Positions 37,696-46,682 of a stretch of DNA of 64,000 bases are shown here, in pieces. Positions within the stretch are counted from its first letter, which is position 1, and each line of letters opens with the position of its first letter. The notes beneath the pieces were generated by a model that did not search any database, had not been told where the DNA came from, and saw only the letters and a program-made list of their open reading frames with translations. The stretch is from Peptacetobacter sp900550335 (GTDB lineage Bacteria; Bacillota; Clostridia; Peptostreptococcales; Peptostreptococcaceae). The position numbers and the translations under genes were made by a program. The stretch covers positions 868,001 to 932,000 of the forward strand of contig NZ_CP180001.1 in the NCBI RefSeq assembly GCF_047528295.1, given 5' to 3'.

Positions 37696-38407
37696 CAGCT
37701 CCTTCCTTATTTTTTGAAGTTTTTAACATTTTTTCTATTATAAGTCCTGAAGCACAGGCGATTATTGGAGAAACCACCATTATTAGACTGCTACGAGTCA
37801 TGCTATAAAGTGCTATAAATGATAAAACTGAAATAATTGCAACTAAAACATAAACAAAATTCTTGATGGCACCCATTATCATAGTTGTGAATAGGGCAGT
37901 TATGATAAATCCTGATATATAAGTATCTATACTTATAAAATTACCTAAAAATGATCCAGCACAGAAGCTTAATAGCCAAATTGCTAAACATAGGTAATTT
38001 ACTAGCATTGCTCTAGTATCATCCCATCTACCTGAAATATATCTTTCATAATTTACAGCAAAAGTTTCATCTGTTAAACCAAGTCCAAAAGGAATTATGT
38101 ACTTAGGACTTTTATTTTTTATAACCATATTTAAATTTGAACTCATTAAGAAATGTCTTAGATTTATAATCAATGTTGTAATGATTATAGAAGAAATCGG
38201 TGCACCAGTGGCTATCATAGATGCAGCGATATACTGTGCACTCCCACTAAAAACTAAAAGCGACATTAAAAAAATAAAGAACAAATTTACCCCAGAAGCG
38301 TTTAATAAAATTCCACCAACCAACCCTATTGGAACATAAGCGATAAAAATTGGTATAGACGCACGAAAAGCGTCTCTGAACGCATCTCTGTCTACAGACT
38401 TGAACAT
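37682..38407 (-). CDS. azlC: AzlC family branched-chain amino acid exporter subunit
   Basis: 241 residues with seven or so hydrophobic helices; family landmarks SIPIFIAYVPIGLVGGIL at the N-terminus, SGSAQYIA and NLRHFLMS followed by LTDETFAV. Partner of AzlD downstream. AGGAGAGGATGA before ATG. No lrp-like regulator is adjacent. Confidence 0.92.
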   Translation of the reverse strand: MFKSVDRDAFRDAFRASIPIFIAYVPIGLVGGILLNASGVNLFFIFLMSLLVFSGSAQYIAASMIATGAPISSIIITTLIINLRHFLMSSNLNMVIKNKSPKYIIPFGLGLTDETFAVNYERYISGRWDDTRAMLVNYLCLAIWLLSFCAGSFLGNFISIDTYISGFIITALFTTMIMGAIKNFVYVLVAIISVLSFIALYSMTRSSLIMVVSPIIACASGLIIEKMLKTSKNKEGAVADE

Positions 38408-38621
38408 AAAAAAATCATCCTCTCCTTAATATTCTAATAATATAACAAACTATATTATATAGTAAAAATCTGGGGAATAAAAGGTATTCGAGTATATTAT
38501 TCGATTAATATAAGTAATCTTATTAATAAAATGTAAAACTAACTTAATGATAGTTTAATATTTTTATTTAATGAAATCCTGTTAAAAGGATTTAAGACAA
38601 TATTTTTAATAATTAAGTTGG

Positions 38622-38766
38622 AAAATAAAAAAGTGTGTTGCAATAATTTTAAAACTTATATTTTGGTTATAATAATAGCAAACCGAACTCGACAATGCGA
38701 CTTGATCGCCTGGAGAGGAGGTTGCTATTATTTTACCAAAATTAGTTTTTAAAATTATGCACACAC
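38622..38766 (-). repeat. long-hairpin repeat element, copy 4 (also terminator)
   Basis: Arms of about 60 nt (38633-38692 and 38714-38766) pair with small bulges; on the minus strand the hairpin ends in TTTTTTATTTT (38622-38632). The core, read on the minus strand, is CTCTCCAGG, a GCGA/TCGC stem with loop TCAAG, then ATTGTCGAG. It matches copy 1 almost base for base, but the small stem has GCGA/TCGC where copy 1 has GCAA/TTGC, a paired change. It starts about 10 bases after the stop of the AIM24-family gene on the same strand. Confidence 0.78.
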
Positions 38767-38775
38767 CTTTATTTA

Positions 38776-39597
38776 TTAGTCAATTTCATTATTATCCATA
38801 CCTGAATTTCCTGGCATAAATCCACTTCCAAATTCTCTGTAGATTGAAGAAGTTGGAGCTAACCAAACTTTTCCTGTTCCAGAGTAAGTATTAAGGAACC
38901 CTTCGCCACTCATTGCAGATTTGAACAGTGATTTCTGAGATTTAGTTACTGAGAAATTAACAGATGAAGTTCTTGCAAATGAGAAATCTCCATCAACTTT
39001 TAACTCTTCGCTTCCATTTAAGTCATATTCTACGATTTCGTTTTTAGGAACTGATAATTCTAATATTAAAACACCTGTTCCTGAAACCCGTAGCTGGAAT
39101 ATTCCGTCGCCACCAAGTATTGCTGAAGAGACATTTTTCTGAGAAACAGCTTTTAATTCAAGAGAATCAGAGCAGCAGTAGAATACGCCTTTATCTATTA
39201 TTATTGTTTCGTTTTTTAATTCCATTAAGAAGTAGTGTTTGAAAGATGGTTCTAGGTAGATTTCTCCAGTTCCTTTGTATGAAGGTTTAACTAAAGATTC
39301 GCTAGTTAGTGCGCCAGAGATACCTTTTTTGAAGAAACCTCCAACACCTCCCATTTTAGCATCTGAAACAAGAGTTCCCTTAGAGTAGTAAAGAGCACCT
39401 GCTTCTGTTTTTACAGAAGAGTTGTTTAATTTAACTCTTACAATTCTAGATCTTAGCCCAGCCTGTTTTGCAAAGTAAAGCCCCATAGCCATAATAGGAT
39501 CTGAAGCTCCATCTAAATTTTCAAATTCAAGAACTTCAAAAGTAGAGCCTCCATCGCTTATGCTTTCAATAACTTTCATTTTTTCTTTTAATTCCAT
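38776..39597 (-). CDS. AIM24 family protein (TIGR00266-like)
   Basis: 273 residues, all-beta protein of the AIM24/TIGR00266 group, a widespread family without an established biochemical role in bacteria. Family features are the repeated Gly-rich strands: KGTLVSDAKMGGVGGFFKKG, GTGEIYLEP, SSAILGGDGIFQL and a C-terminal LNTYSGTGKVWLAP. ATG 39597 with AAAGGGG upstream is preferred over the TTG at 39615. Single gene on the minus strand, followed by a long hairpin terminator. Confidence 0.82.
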   Translation of the reverse strand: MELKEKMKVIESISDGGSTFEVLEFENLDGASDPIMAMGLYFAKQAGLRSRIVRVKLNNSSVKTEAGALYYSKGTLVSDAKMGGVGGFFKKGISGALTSESLVKPSYKGTGEIYLEPSFKHYFLMELKNETIIIDKGVFYCCSDSLELKAVSQKNVSSAILGGDGIFQLRVSGTGVLILELSVPKNEIVEYDLNGSEELKVDGDFSFARTSSVNFSVTKSQKSLFKSAMSGEGFLNTYSGTGKVWLAPTSSIYREFGSGFMPGNSGMDNNEID

Positions 39598-39751
39598 AGA
39601 ATCATCCCCTTTCAAGAGTTTGGAAAAATAAATTTGTGTTTACGATAAATACTGAAAATTCTATCAATATTTATACTTTAATTATAATTCATTTTGCTTT
39701 TATGATAAAGATTTTTATTTGTTATTGAATTTTTATTTGTTATTGAAAAAA

Positions 39752-39780
39752 TTGACACATATTTTCTGTTGTGATATAGT
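39752..39780 (+). promoter_or_regulatory. sigma-A promoter of smpB
   Basis: Consensus TTGACA (39752-39757), 17-base spacer, TATAGT (39775-39780), 43 bases before smpB. Confidence 0.75.
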
Positions 39781-39823
39781 ATAACTTAGCTTAAAAATAT
39801 TTTTGTGAAGAAGGTGAGAAGAT

Positions 39824-40279
39824 ATGGCAGGAGTAAAGGTACTTGCGACAAATAAAAAAGCTAGACATGAGTTCTTTATAGAGGAAACTTATGAATGTGG
39901 TATAGAGCTAAAAGGAACAGAGGTTAAATCTATTAGACGGGGTAGAGTCAATTTAAAAGAAGGATACTGCTCAGTTGATAATGGAGAAGTGTTCATGAAG
40001 CAGGTTCATATAAGCCCATACGAACAGGGAAATATCTTCAATGTCGATCCTCTTAGAGTTAGAAAACTTCTTCTTCATAAGCACGAGATAAGAAAACTTA
40101 TCGGTGCAACTACTGTTAAAGGATATTCTTTAGTTCCTTTAAGTATGTATTTAAAAAATGGTAGAGTTAAAGTTGAGATAGCTCTAGCAAAAGGTAAAAA
40201 ATTATACGATAAACGTCAGGATCTTGCTAAAAAAGATGCTAAGAGACGTATAGAAAGAGAAATGACAGGTAAATATTAA
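39824..40279 (+). CDS. smpB: SsrA-binding protein SmpB
   Basis: Binds tmRNA and brings it to stalled ribosomes for trans-translation. 151 residues; begins with LATNKKARHEFFIEETYECGIELKGTEVKSIR, contains the OB-fold segments of the family, and ends in the basic tail KKLYDKRQDLAKKDAKRRIERE that inserts in the mRNA channel. Directly upstream of its RNA partner ssrA. Confidence 0.97.
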   Translation: MAGVKVLATNKKARHEFFIEETYECGIELKGTEVKSIRRGRVNLKEGYCSVDNGEVFMKQVHISPYEQGNIFNVDPLRVRKLLLHKHEIRKLIGATTVKGYSLVPLSMYLKNGRVKVEIALAKGKKLYDKRQDLAKKDAKRRIEREMTGKY

Positions 40280-40283
40280 TTAT

Positions 40284-40311
40284 TTGTGTTTTTTATGATT
40301 AGTGGTATAAT
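40284..40311 (+). promoter_or_regulatory. candidate ssrA promoter
   Basis: TTGTGT (40284-40289), 16-base spacer, TATAAT (40306-40311). It lies about 120 bases before the mature 5' end, which would require a processed leader. Confidence 0.4.
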
Positions 40312-40433
40312 ATACTTAATTATAGTATGTTAATACTTAATATAAATAAAAGCTTTTTGCTTTTCAAAATTAATTAGAGTTTGTGTTTGAAACATAGTTC
40401 CTTTATGGAAGTTTTAATACTTCTTAATAATAA

Positions 40434-40783
40434 GGGAGTGTAAAGGTTTCGACGGGGGTTTAGCACCTGAGGCTGCGTGTCGTGTTACTCTGGGTCACGT
40501 AAAAACTGGGGAATTTAAAATAAACGCAAACGATAATTACGCATTAGCTGCCTAATTGCAGCTTGTCCCTCTTAGCCCTCCTGCCGGTTAAGACTGGACA
40601 TCATCTATGCAGGGAACTACTTTTTGGATGCCGCGACTAAAAGTGGACTAATTGTGGCTGGTTGATGGTATCGCCTGTTGCTCGGCTATACTTGATACGA
40701 GATAAATAAAGAGACAACTACACACGTAGATGCAGCGGGGAAAGAGCTTTCGGACAGGGGTTCGACTCCCCTCACTTCCACCA
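40434..40783 (+). ncRNA. ssrA: transfer-messenger RNA
   Basis: About 350 nt. The 5' GGGAGTG pairs with CACTTCC at the 3' end, which carries an encoded CCA; GTAAAGGTTTCGACGGGG and the T-arm GGTTCGACTCCC are diagnostic. The tag reading frame 40526-40555 encodes ANDNYALAA followed by TAA, a normal clostridial-type degradation tag ending in ALAA. Followed by an intrinsic terminator. Confidence 0.97.
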
Positions 40784-40806
40784 ATTAAAAATGTGGAAAC
40801 ATTAGA

Positions 40807-40840
40807 AATACTGATCTTTTAGGTCAGTATTTTTTTTATT
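40807..40840 (+). terminator. ssrA terminator
   Basis: AATACTGATC and GGTCAGTATT pair around TTTTA with eight T following. Confidence 0.9.
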
Positions 40841-41293
40841 GGAAAAATTACAGAATAAAAAATTGTCACCTTTTGAAAATAAAAAACTAAAAAGAAATAT
40901 CAAGAACAGGACAAACCAAAACATGAAAAAAATAACCCTAAAAACACTTAATAATCTAAAGTCTACATAGTAAAAAGTAATAATAAATACAATTAAAATA
41001 AACAAAAATTGTGCATAATATAACAAAAAGTACACACTATTAGAATTTTACAAAAATATCAATACTAATAAACTAAAGTTATCGACGATAAATTAGGAAA
41101 ACGATAACAATGCTTAATGTATAAAAGAATACGATGAAAAATAGTAAAAAGTGAAAAAATAAGTGGGAATAAAATATATGATGAAAAAAAAGTTTCGGAA
41201 AATACGTTGAAAAGCTTTACACTAAATGTTAAATATGTTATATTATAGACAAAGAAACAGGCCTGTATAAAAAAATCTCAAGGAGGAACTATT
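40841..41293 (+). promoter_or_regulatory. gene-free stretch with promoter for the next gene
   Basis: About 450 AT-rich bases without a gene. TTTACA (41216-41221), 17-base spacer and TATATT (41239-41244) make a good promoter 50 bases before the start at 41294. Nothing else recognised. Confidence 0.55.
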
Positions 41294-42400
41294 ATGTCAG
41301 TTTTTGAAATGCCAAAATATAGACATCCAGACTTTTCAGAAGAAATGTTTGTAAATGCACCGAATGCTAAATATGAAGAAGCGGAAAAAGATGGAGTACT
41401 TCCAGATTACTATCACAGTACATCTATGTACCCAGAATATTTTAAAATAGATGGAGAATGGAAACTTGCAGAAGAAAGCCGTATGGACTCTTGTGTAGTT
41501 CTTAAAGATGATGGAACATTAGCAGTTGTAGAATCAAGAAACGTTAAAAAAGGCGACAAAGTAATGCTTGGTAGAACTGAAAGATGTGAAGAAGGTTGCT
41601 ACATGTACTGCCACGGATTTGAAGAACCAACTGAAGGATTAGACGACCAGTTCGTATTCCGTCAGGGAAGAAGCCGTGAAACATCATACGCTAGAGATTA
41701 TGACAAATTATTTGAATTATTAAAATATGAAAAAGAACATGGTGGAAAAATAGTTTGGGTTATGGGACCAGCATTCGCATTCGATGCTAATGCAAGAGCA
41801 GCAATGCAGGCATTAGTTGAAAACGGATATGCTCATGGACTATTAGCAGGTAATGCATTAGCAACTCACGACTTAGAAGGTGCTTTATTACACACTGCTT
41901 TAGGACAGGATATATATACTCAGCAGTCTCAGCCTAATGGACATTACAACCACTTAGACGTACTTAACAAAGTAAGAAGAAGTGGATCTATACCACAGTT
42001 CATGAAAGATTATGACTTAAATGACGGAATTATATGTAGTTGTGTAAACAACAATGTACCAATAGTACTTGCTGGTTCTATACGTGATGACGGACCACTT
42101 CCAGAAGTTTATGGAAATGTTTATGAAGCAGCAAATGCAATGAGAGCAATAGTAAAAGATGCTACAACAGTTATATGTCTAGCTACAATGTTACATACAA
42201 TAGCAGTAGGTAATATGACTCCTTCATTCCGTGTATTAGAAGATGGAACTATACGTCCAGTATATCTATACACAATAGATGCAGATGAATTCGTTGTTAA
42301 TAAACTTCTTGACAGAGGTAGTTTAGCTGCAACAACAATGGTAACAAACGTTCAGGACTTTATAACTCGTGTTGCTAAAGGACTTGACTTAATGAAATAA
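41294..42400 (+). CDS. TIGR00300-family enzyme (LOR/SDH or ornithine cyclodeaminase-like)
   Basis: 368 residues. The C-terminal two thirds carry the blocks of the TIGR00300 family, which includes the cyclodeaminase-like half of cyanobacterial ArgZ/AgrE: GGKIVWVMGPAFAFD, LLAGNALATHDLEGALL, VPIVLAGSIRDDGPLP, ATMLHTIAVGNM and a final LDRGSLAATTMVTNVQDF. A small N-terminal domain has ERCEEGCYMYCHGFE. Members are proposed to act on ornithine or related amino acids; I recall, but cannot verify here, that some are described as nickel-pincer-nucleotide dependent. The nearby nickel importer and larBCE genes would fit that. GGAGGA ribosome site. Confidence 0.7.
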   Translation: MSVFEMPKYRHPDFSEEMFVNAPNAKYEEAEKDGVLPDYYHSTSMYPEYFKIDGEWKLAEESRMDSCVVLKDDGTLAVVESRNVKKGDKVMLGRTERCEEGCYMYCHGFEEPTEGLDDQFVFRQGRSRETSYARDYDKLFELLKYEKEHGGKIVWVMGPAFAFDANARAAMQALVENGYAHGLLAGNALATHDLEGALLHTALGQDIYTQQSQPNGHYNHLDVLNKVRRSGSIPQFMKDYDLNDGIICSCVNNNVPIVLAGSIRDDGPLPEVYGNVYEAANAMRAIVKDATTVICLATMLHTIAVGNMTPSFRVLEDGTIRPVYLYTIDADEFVVNKLLDRGSLAATTMVTNVQDFITRVAKGLDLMK

Positions 42401-42446
42401 TTAGTTTGACTAGTTCAAAAAATAATACGAAATTGGAGAAGCTGTT

Positions 42447-43328
42447 ATGAAAAAAGGTGTATTCGGAAAATTAGCTTTGCTATTCGTAGCTGTTGCTTGG
42501 GGTAGTTCAATGGTTGTTATCAAAGGTTCTACTGATATACTACCAGCAGGATCTCTTCTTGCTTGGCGTTTTACAATCGCAGCTTTAGTTTTAGGAATAG
42601 TAAATATAAAGAGATTAAAACAAATTGATAAAGAATATATAAAAAGTGGGATACTTATAGGGGTATGTCTATTCATGGCATACTTTACACAGACTTTAGG
42701 TGTTATGCTTGAAATGCCTGGTAAGAGTCACTTCTTATCATCAGCATACTGTGTATTCGTACCATTCTTAGGATGGATAATATTAAAAGAAAGACCTAAG
42801 ATTTATCACATAATAGCAGCTGTAATGTGTGCGGTAGGTATAATACTAGTTTCTCTAGTAGGAAGCTTCAGCATAAGCTACGGAGATAGTATATCTATAG
42901 CAAGTTCAGTATTCTGGGCTGCACAGATAATAGCTATAGCTAAATGGGGTAAAGACAAAGACCCAGTTCTAATAACTATATTAGAATTCGTTGTATGTGC
43001 TGTTCTAGCATGGGTATTCACATTAACTATGGAAGATCCATTTGCTATACAGTGGAATGCAGCAGCTGTTGGTGGAGTATTATATCTTGGTGTTGTTTGT
43101 TCTGGTATATGTTTCTTATTACAGACAATTGCACAGAAAACAGAAGATCCAACAAGTGTTTCTATAATATTAAGTTTCGAAAACATATTCGGACTAGTAT
43201 TCGGAGCAGTGTTCTTCGGTGAAACATTTACTCCTCAGTCAATATTAGGATTCACACTAATGTTCTTAGCTATAATAATAGCTGAAACACAGTTATCATT
43301 CCTAAAAAAGAAAAAAGTAGCTGAATAA
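42447..43328 (+). CDS. EamA/DMT family transporter
   Basis: 293 residues, ten hydrophobic helices in two repeats. Family features: LLFVAVAWGSSMVVIKGS at the N-terminus, AYCVFVPFLGWIILKERP at the end of the first repeat and SFENIFGLVFGAVFFGE in the second. Probably exports an amino acid or metabolite; 46 bases after the TIGR00300-type gene and likely co-transcribed, so it may move a substrate or product of that enzyme. Ends before a strong palindromic terminator. Confidence 0.87.
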   Translation: MKKGVFGKLALLFVAVAWGSSMVVIKGSTDILPAGSLLAWRFTIAALVLGIVNIKRLKQIDKEYIKSGILIGVCLFMAYFTQTLGVMLEMPGKSHFLSSAYCVFVPFLGWIILKERPKIYHIIAAVMCAVGIILVSLVGSFSISYGDSISIASSVFWAAQIIAIAKWGKDKDPVLITILEFVVCAVLAWVFTLTMEDPFAIQWNAAAVGGVLYLGVVCSGICFLLQTIAQKTEDPTSVSIILSFENIFGLVFGAVFFGETFTPQSILGFTLMFLAIIIAETQLSFLKKKKVAE

Positions 43329-43370
43329 ATTAAATAAAAGTGAAATTTTAATGTATTGATTATAATGTAT

Positions 43371-43400
43371 CGGCGGTAAAATTTTACCGCCGATATAATT
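43371..43400. terminator. palindromic terminator
   Basis: CGGCGGTAAAA and TTTTACCGCCG form a perfect 11 bp stem; downstream DNA is AT-rich with a weak T-tract. Confidence 0.75.
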
Positions 43401-43491
43401 TATTTAAGATTGTATATCAATATAACTTGTAAGTATAAAAAAACTCTGCTATCCTAAAATAAGAAAATTTATAATAAAGTGAGGAAATGAT

Positions 43492-43896
43492 ATGGAGATA
43501 CTAATTATAGATGCACAGGGTGGCGGCATAGGAAAACAATTAATAATAGAAATAAATAAAAACTTTAAAAATGCAAATATAACTGCTGTTGGAACAAATT
43601 CAGTTGCAACAACAAATATGTTAAAAGCAGGAGCAACAAATGCAGCTACAGGAGAAAATGCAGTTGTTGTTGCTTGTAGAAAAGCAGATATTATAATAGG
43701 ACCAGTAGGTATAGTTATAGCAGATTCTATGTACGGTGAAATAACACCAAAAATGGCAGTTGCAGTTGGCCAGAGTCTAGCTAAAAAATTACTTATACCT
43801 ATGAACCATTGCAACAATATAATTGTTGGAGTGGAAAATAAAAGGATGAATGAGTTCATTTCAGAAACAATCAATGAACTTAAATCATATTTATAA
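43492..43896 (+). CDS. DUF3842 family protein
   Basis: 134 residues, a clostridial family of unknown function. Starts ILIIDAQGGGIGKQLI, a Gly-rich Rossmann-like turn, followed by AVGTNSVATTNMLKAGA and PVGIVIADSMYGEITPKMA. It is small, soluble and commonly near metal or cofactor genes; here it lies just upstream of the nickel importer and larBCE. A role in that pathway is only suggested by position. Confidence 0.8.
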   Translation: MEILIIDAQGGGIGKQLIIEINKNFKNANITAVGTNSVATTNMLKAGATNAATGENAVVVACRKADIIIGPVGIVIADSMYGEITPKMAVAVGQSLAKKLLIPMNHCNNIIVGVENKRMNEFISETINELKSYL

Positions 43897-43988
43897 TTAC
43901 TAGAAGTATTAAAAAAGTAGCAAGAAGCTTACAATTTATACAGGAAGTATAAGAAATAATAAAAAATTATATACTATTAATAACTAAG

Positions 43989-44066
43989 GCATATTTAGAC
44001 ATCTATATAAATAAAAAGTACCAGAAGGTATGAGTAAATTCAGTAGAATAAAAGATATGCTTTTTT
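43989..44066 (+). promoter_or_regulatory. possible leader hairpin before nickel transporter genes
   Basis: AAGGCATAT (43986-43994) can pair with ATATGCTTT (44055-44063), followed by a T-run, with an inner GTACC/GGTAT hairpin. Could be a leader terminator of the transporter operon. I see no match to the NiCo riboswitch or to a NikR site. Confidence 0.3.
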
Positions 44067-44085
44067 AGTGGAAATGAGGACTAAT

Positions 44086-45684
44086 ATGAACAAAAAAATT
44101 GTAAGTTTAGTATCTACAGCTATGGTATTACCAATGCTACTTGTAGGTTGTGGGAAAAAAGAAGCGAGTAATTCAAATCCAGAAGACGGAATAAAAATTT
44201 ATATTGGATCATCAATATTTGATGATAGTTTAGACCCAATAAAGGGCGGGATGTCAAACGGATATCCATTTACAAATAACGCACTATTAAAGGTAAATAG
44301 TGATTCTAAGTACGTAGGAGACTTAGCAAAAGAGTGGAAAGTAAGTAATGATGCTTTAACATACACATTTGATTTAAATGATGGTGTTAAATTTAGTGAT
44401 GGAAGCGAAATGAATGCAGAGGATGTTGTATTTACATACAATACTGTAAAAGAAAATCAGGCTCACAATGAAAACGTTGACTTAACATATTTAGAGTCTG
44501 TAAAAGAAGTGGATAAGGATACAGTAGAATTTAAATTAAAAGAACCATATTCACCATTCTTAGATACAACAGCTCAGTTAGGAATAGTTCCTTCAGATGC
44601 TTATGATAGCAAAACATTCGACACTCAGCCAATAGGAACTGGTGCGTATAAAGTAGCTCAGTATGATGCAAGTCAGCAGATAATATTAGAAGCAAATGAA
44701 AACTATTTTGGAAAAGCTCCAGAAATAAAGAAAGTTACAATAGTTAATATGGAAGAAGACGCAGCCTTTTCATCAGCTAAAGCTGGAGAATTAGATGTTG
44801 CAATGGTTGGAACAAATTACGCTAATGAAAAAATTCCAGGTATGAAAATAGAAAAATTAGAAACTATGGACGTTCGTAATGTAGGACTTCCTGTTAGACC
44901 TGTTAGCGAAGTTAAGAGTCCAAGCGGAGAAATGGTTAAAGTTGGTAACAATGTAACATCAGACCCAGCAGTTAGAAAAGCGCTTGCGATAGGTATAGAT
45001 CGTAAAAAAATAATAGAAAATGCTTCAAATGGAATAGGACAGCCTGCAGTAAACTTTACAGATAACCTTGTTTGGGCTAGTACAGATAACTACGAAGATA
45101 ATAAAGTAGATGAAGCTAAAAAACTTTTAGATGAAGCTGGATGGAAAGAAACTGAAAGCGGAATTCGTGAAAAAGACGGACAGAAATGTACATTTGATTT
45201 ATATGCATCAGCAGGAGAAACAGATAGATACAATTTATGTGTAGCACTTGCTGAAAATGCAAAAGAACTTGGTATAGATATACCAGTAAAAACAGCTACT
45301 TGGGATGAAATATTAACATTACAGAATACTTCAGCAATCTTATGGGGTTGGGGACAGTATTCACCAACAGTTTTATCTTCATTATATAATTCAGAATTAT
45401 TCTTATCTGGAGGATATGATAATGTTGTTGGTTACAATAATCCAGAAGTAGATGCAAAAATAAAAGAAGCTATAAATGCAAATTCTCAGGAAGATGCAAT
45501 AGCAGCATGGAAAGAAGTTCAGGGATTAGCAGATAAAGATCATTCTAACTTATTCCTAGTGAATATAGAACACTGCTACTTTATATCAGATAAATTAGAT
45601 ATATCAAAAGATACACAGATTCCTCATCCTCATGGACACGGAACACCAATTGTATGTAATATAGCAGATTGGAAATTAAAATAA
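44086..45684 (+). CDS. nickel/peptide-type ABC transporter substrate-binding lipoprotein
   Basis: 532 residues, family 5 solute-binding protein. Lipoprotein signal with lipobox LLVGC (Cys about 22) followed by GKKEASNS; then the Opp/Nik signature YTFDLNDGVKFSDGSEMNAEDVVFTY near 95-120. Family 5 binds peptides, nickel chelates or heme; the adjoining lar genes argue for nickel. C-terminal His-rich PHPHGHGTP could help metal binding. ATG 44086 with GAGGA is preferred over the upstream ATG 44068. First gene of a five-gene importer. Confidence 0.88.
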   Translation: MNKKIVSLVSTAMVLPMLLVGCGKKEASNSNPEDGIKIYIGSSIFDDSLDPIKGGMSNGYPFTNNALLKVNSDSKYVGDLAKEWKVSNDALTYTFDLNDGVKFSDGSEMNAEDVVFTYNTVKENQAHNENVDLTYLESVKEVDKDTVEFKLKEPYSPFLDTTAQLGIVPSDAYDSKTFDTQPIGTGAYKVAQYDASQQIILEANENYFGKAPEIKKVTIVNMEEDAAFSSAKAGELDVAMVGTNYANEKIPGMKIEKLETMDVRNVGLPVRPVSEVKSPSGEMVKVGNNVTSDPAVRKALAIGIDRKKIIENASNGIGQPAVNFTDNLVWASTDNYEDNKVDEAKKLLDEAGWKETESGIREKDGQKCTFDLYASAGETDRYNLCVALAENAKELGIDIPVKTATWDEILTLQNTSAILWGWGQYSPTVLSSLYNSELFLSGGYDNVVGYNNPEVDAKIKEAINANSQEDAIAAWKEVQGLADKDHSNLFLVNIEHCYFISDKLDISKDTQIPHPHGHGTPIVCNIADWKLK

Positions 45685-45698
45685 TACGGAGATAGATT

Positions 45699-46682
45699 AT
45701 GAAGAGTTGGAGAAAAATATTAGGAGAATGCCTGAGAATGGTACTGCTTTTAGTAGCAGTTAGTATAATAGCATTTTTATTAATAATAAAATCTCCTATA
45801 GATCCATTAGTTTCATATGTAGGAACTAATACAACTATCTCAGAAGAAGCTAAACAGGAAATTGCTGAGGAGTGGGACTTAAATGCCCCACCTTCTCAGC
45901 GTTTTATTACGTGGGGTGAACATGCTCTTAAGGGAGATTTAGGTATGTCAATTACCTACAAAAAACCAGTTTCTGAAGTAATAAAAACTAGGTTTTCTTA
46001 TTCAATAGTTCTTATGGCTATTTCGTGGCTTCTTTCTGGAATAATAGGATTTATTTTGGGAGTAATATGCGGAATTATAGATGGTAGTATTTTTGATAGG
46101 ATAGTTAAGACGTTTTGTCTGGTGGTAAAATCCGCACCGGTATTTTGGATAGGGCTTATAGTCGTATCTATATTTGCGGTTAAATTAGGATGGTTCCCTC
46201 TTGGAATGGCGGTACCTGCTGGTAAACTGGCATCGGAGGTAACGTTGGCGGATAAGATTCATCATTTAATTCTTCCTGTGCTTACACTTACAATAGTAAG
46301 TATTAGTGAAGTTGTTTTATATACAAGACAAAAAGTTATAGAAATAATGAATAGTGATTTTATATTATATGCAAAAACTAGAGGAGAAAACAGAAAACAG
46401 CTTATAACAAGACATATTTTAAGAAACGTATCGTTACCTGCGATAACAGTGCAGTTTGCTTCATTTAGTGAATTATTTGGAGGAATGGCACTTGCTGAGA
46501 CAGTATTCGCATATCCTGGAATAGGAACTGCAATAACTGCTGCGGCATTAAATGGAGATGTTCCACTTCTATTAGGTATTTCAGTTTTTAGTGCAATATT
46601 TGTATTTGTAGGAAACTTAATAGCAAATATTCTTTATGGAGTATTTGACCCTAGAATAAGAGAGGTGGATGCTCGTGAATAA
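45699..46682 (+). CDS. nikB: nickel-type ABC transporter permease, NikB-like
   Basis: 327-residue permease with six hydrophobic segments, an extracytoplasmic loop after helix 1 (DPLVSYVGTNTTISEEAKQ, typical of OppB/NikB) and the EAA-type loop YAKTRGENRKQLITRHILRN. Starts 14 bases after the binding-protein gene; overlaps nikC by 14 bases. Confidence 0.87.
   Translation: MKSWRKILGECLRMVLLLVAVSIIAFLLIIKSPIDPLVSYVGTNTTISEEAKQEIAEEWDLNAPPSQRFITWGEHALKGDLGMSITYKKPVSEVIKTRFSYSIVLMAISWLLSGIIGFILGVICGIIDGSIFDRIVKTFCLVVKSAPVFWIGLIVVSIFAVKLGWFPLGMAVPAGKLASEVTLADKIHHLILPVLTLTIVSISEVVLYTRQKVIEIMNSDFILYAKTRGENRKQLITRHILRNVSLPAITVQFASFSELFGGMALAETVFAYPGIGTAITAAALNGDVPLLLGISVFSAIFVFVGNLIANILYGVFDPRIREVDARE

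Noticed and set aside
43897..44085. NiCo riboswitch or NikR operator before the nickel importer
   Set aside because: No match to either consensus by eye.
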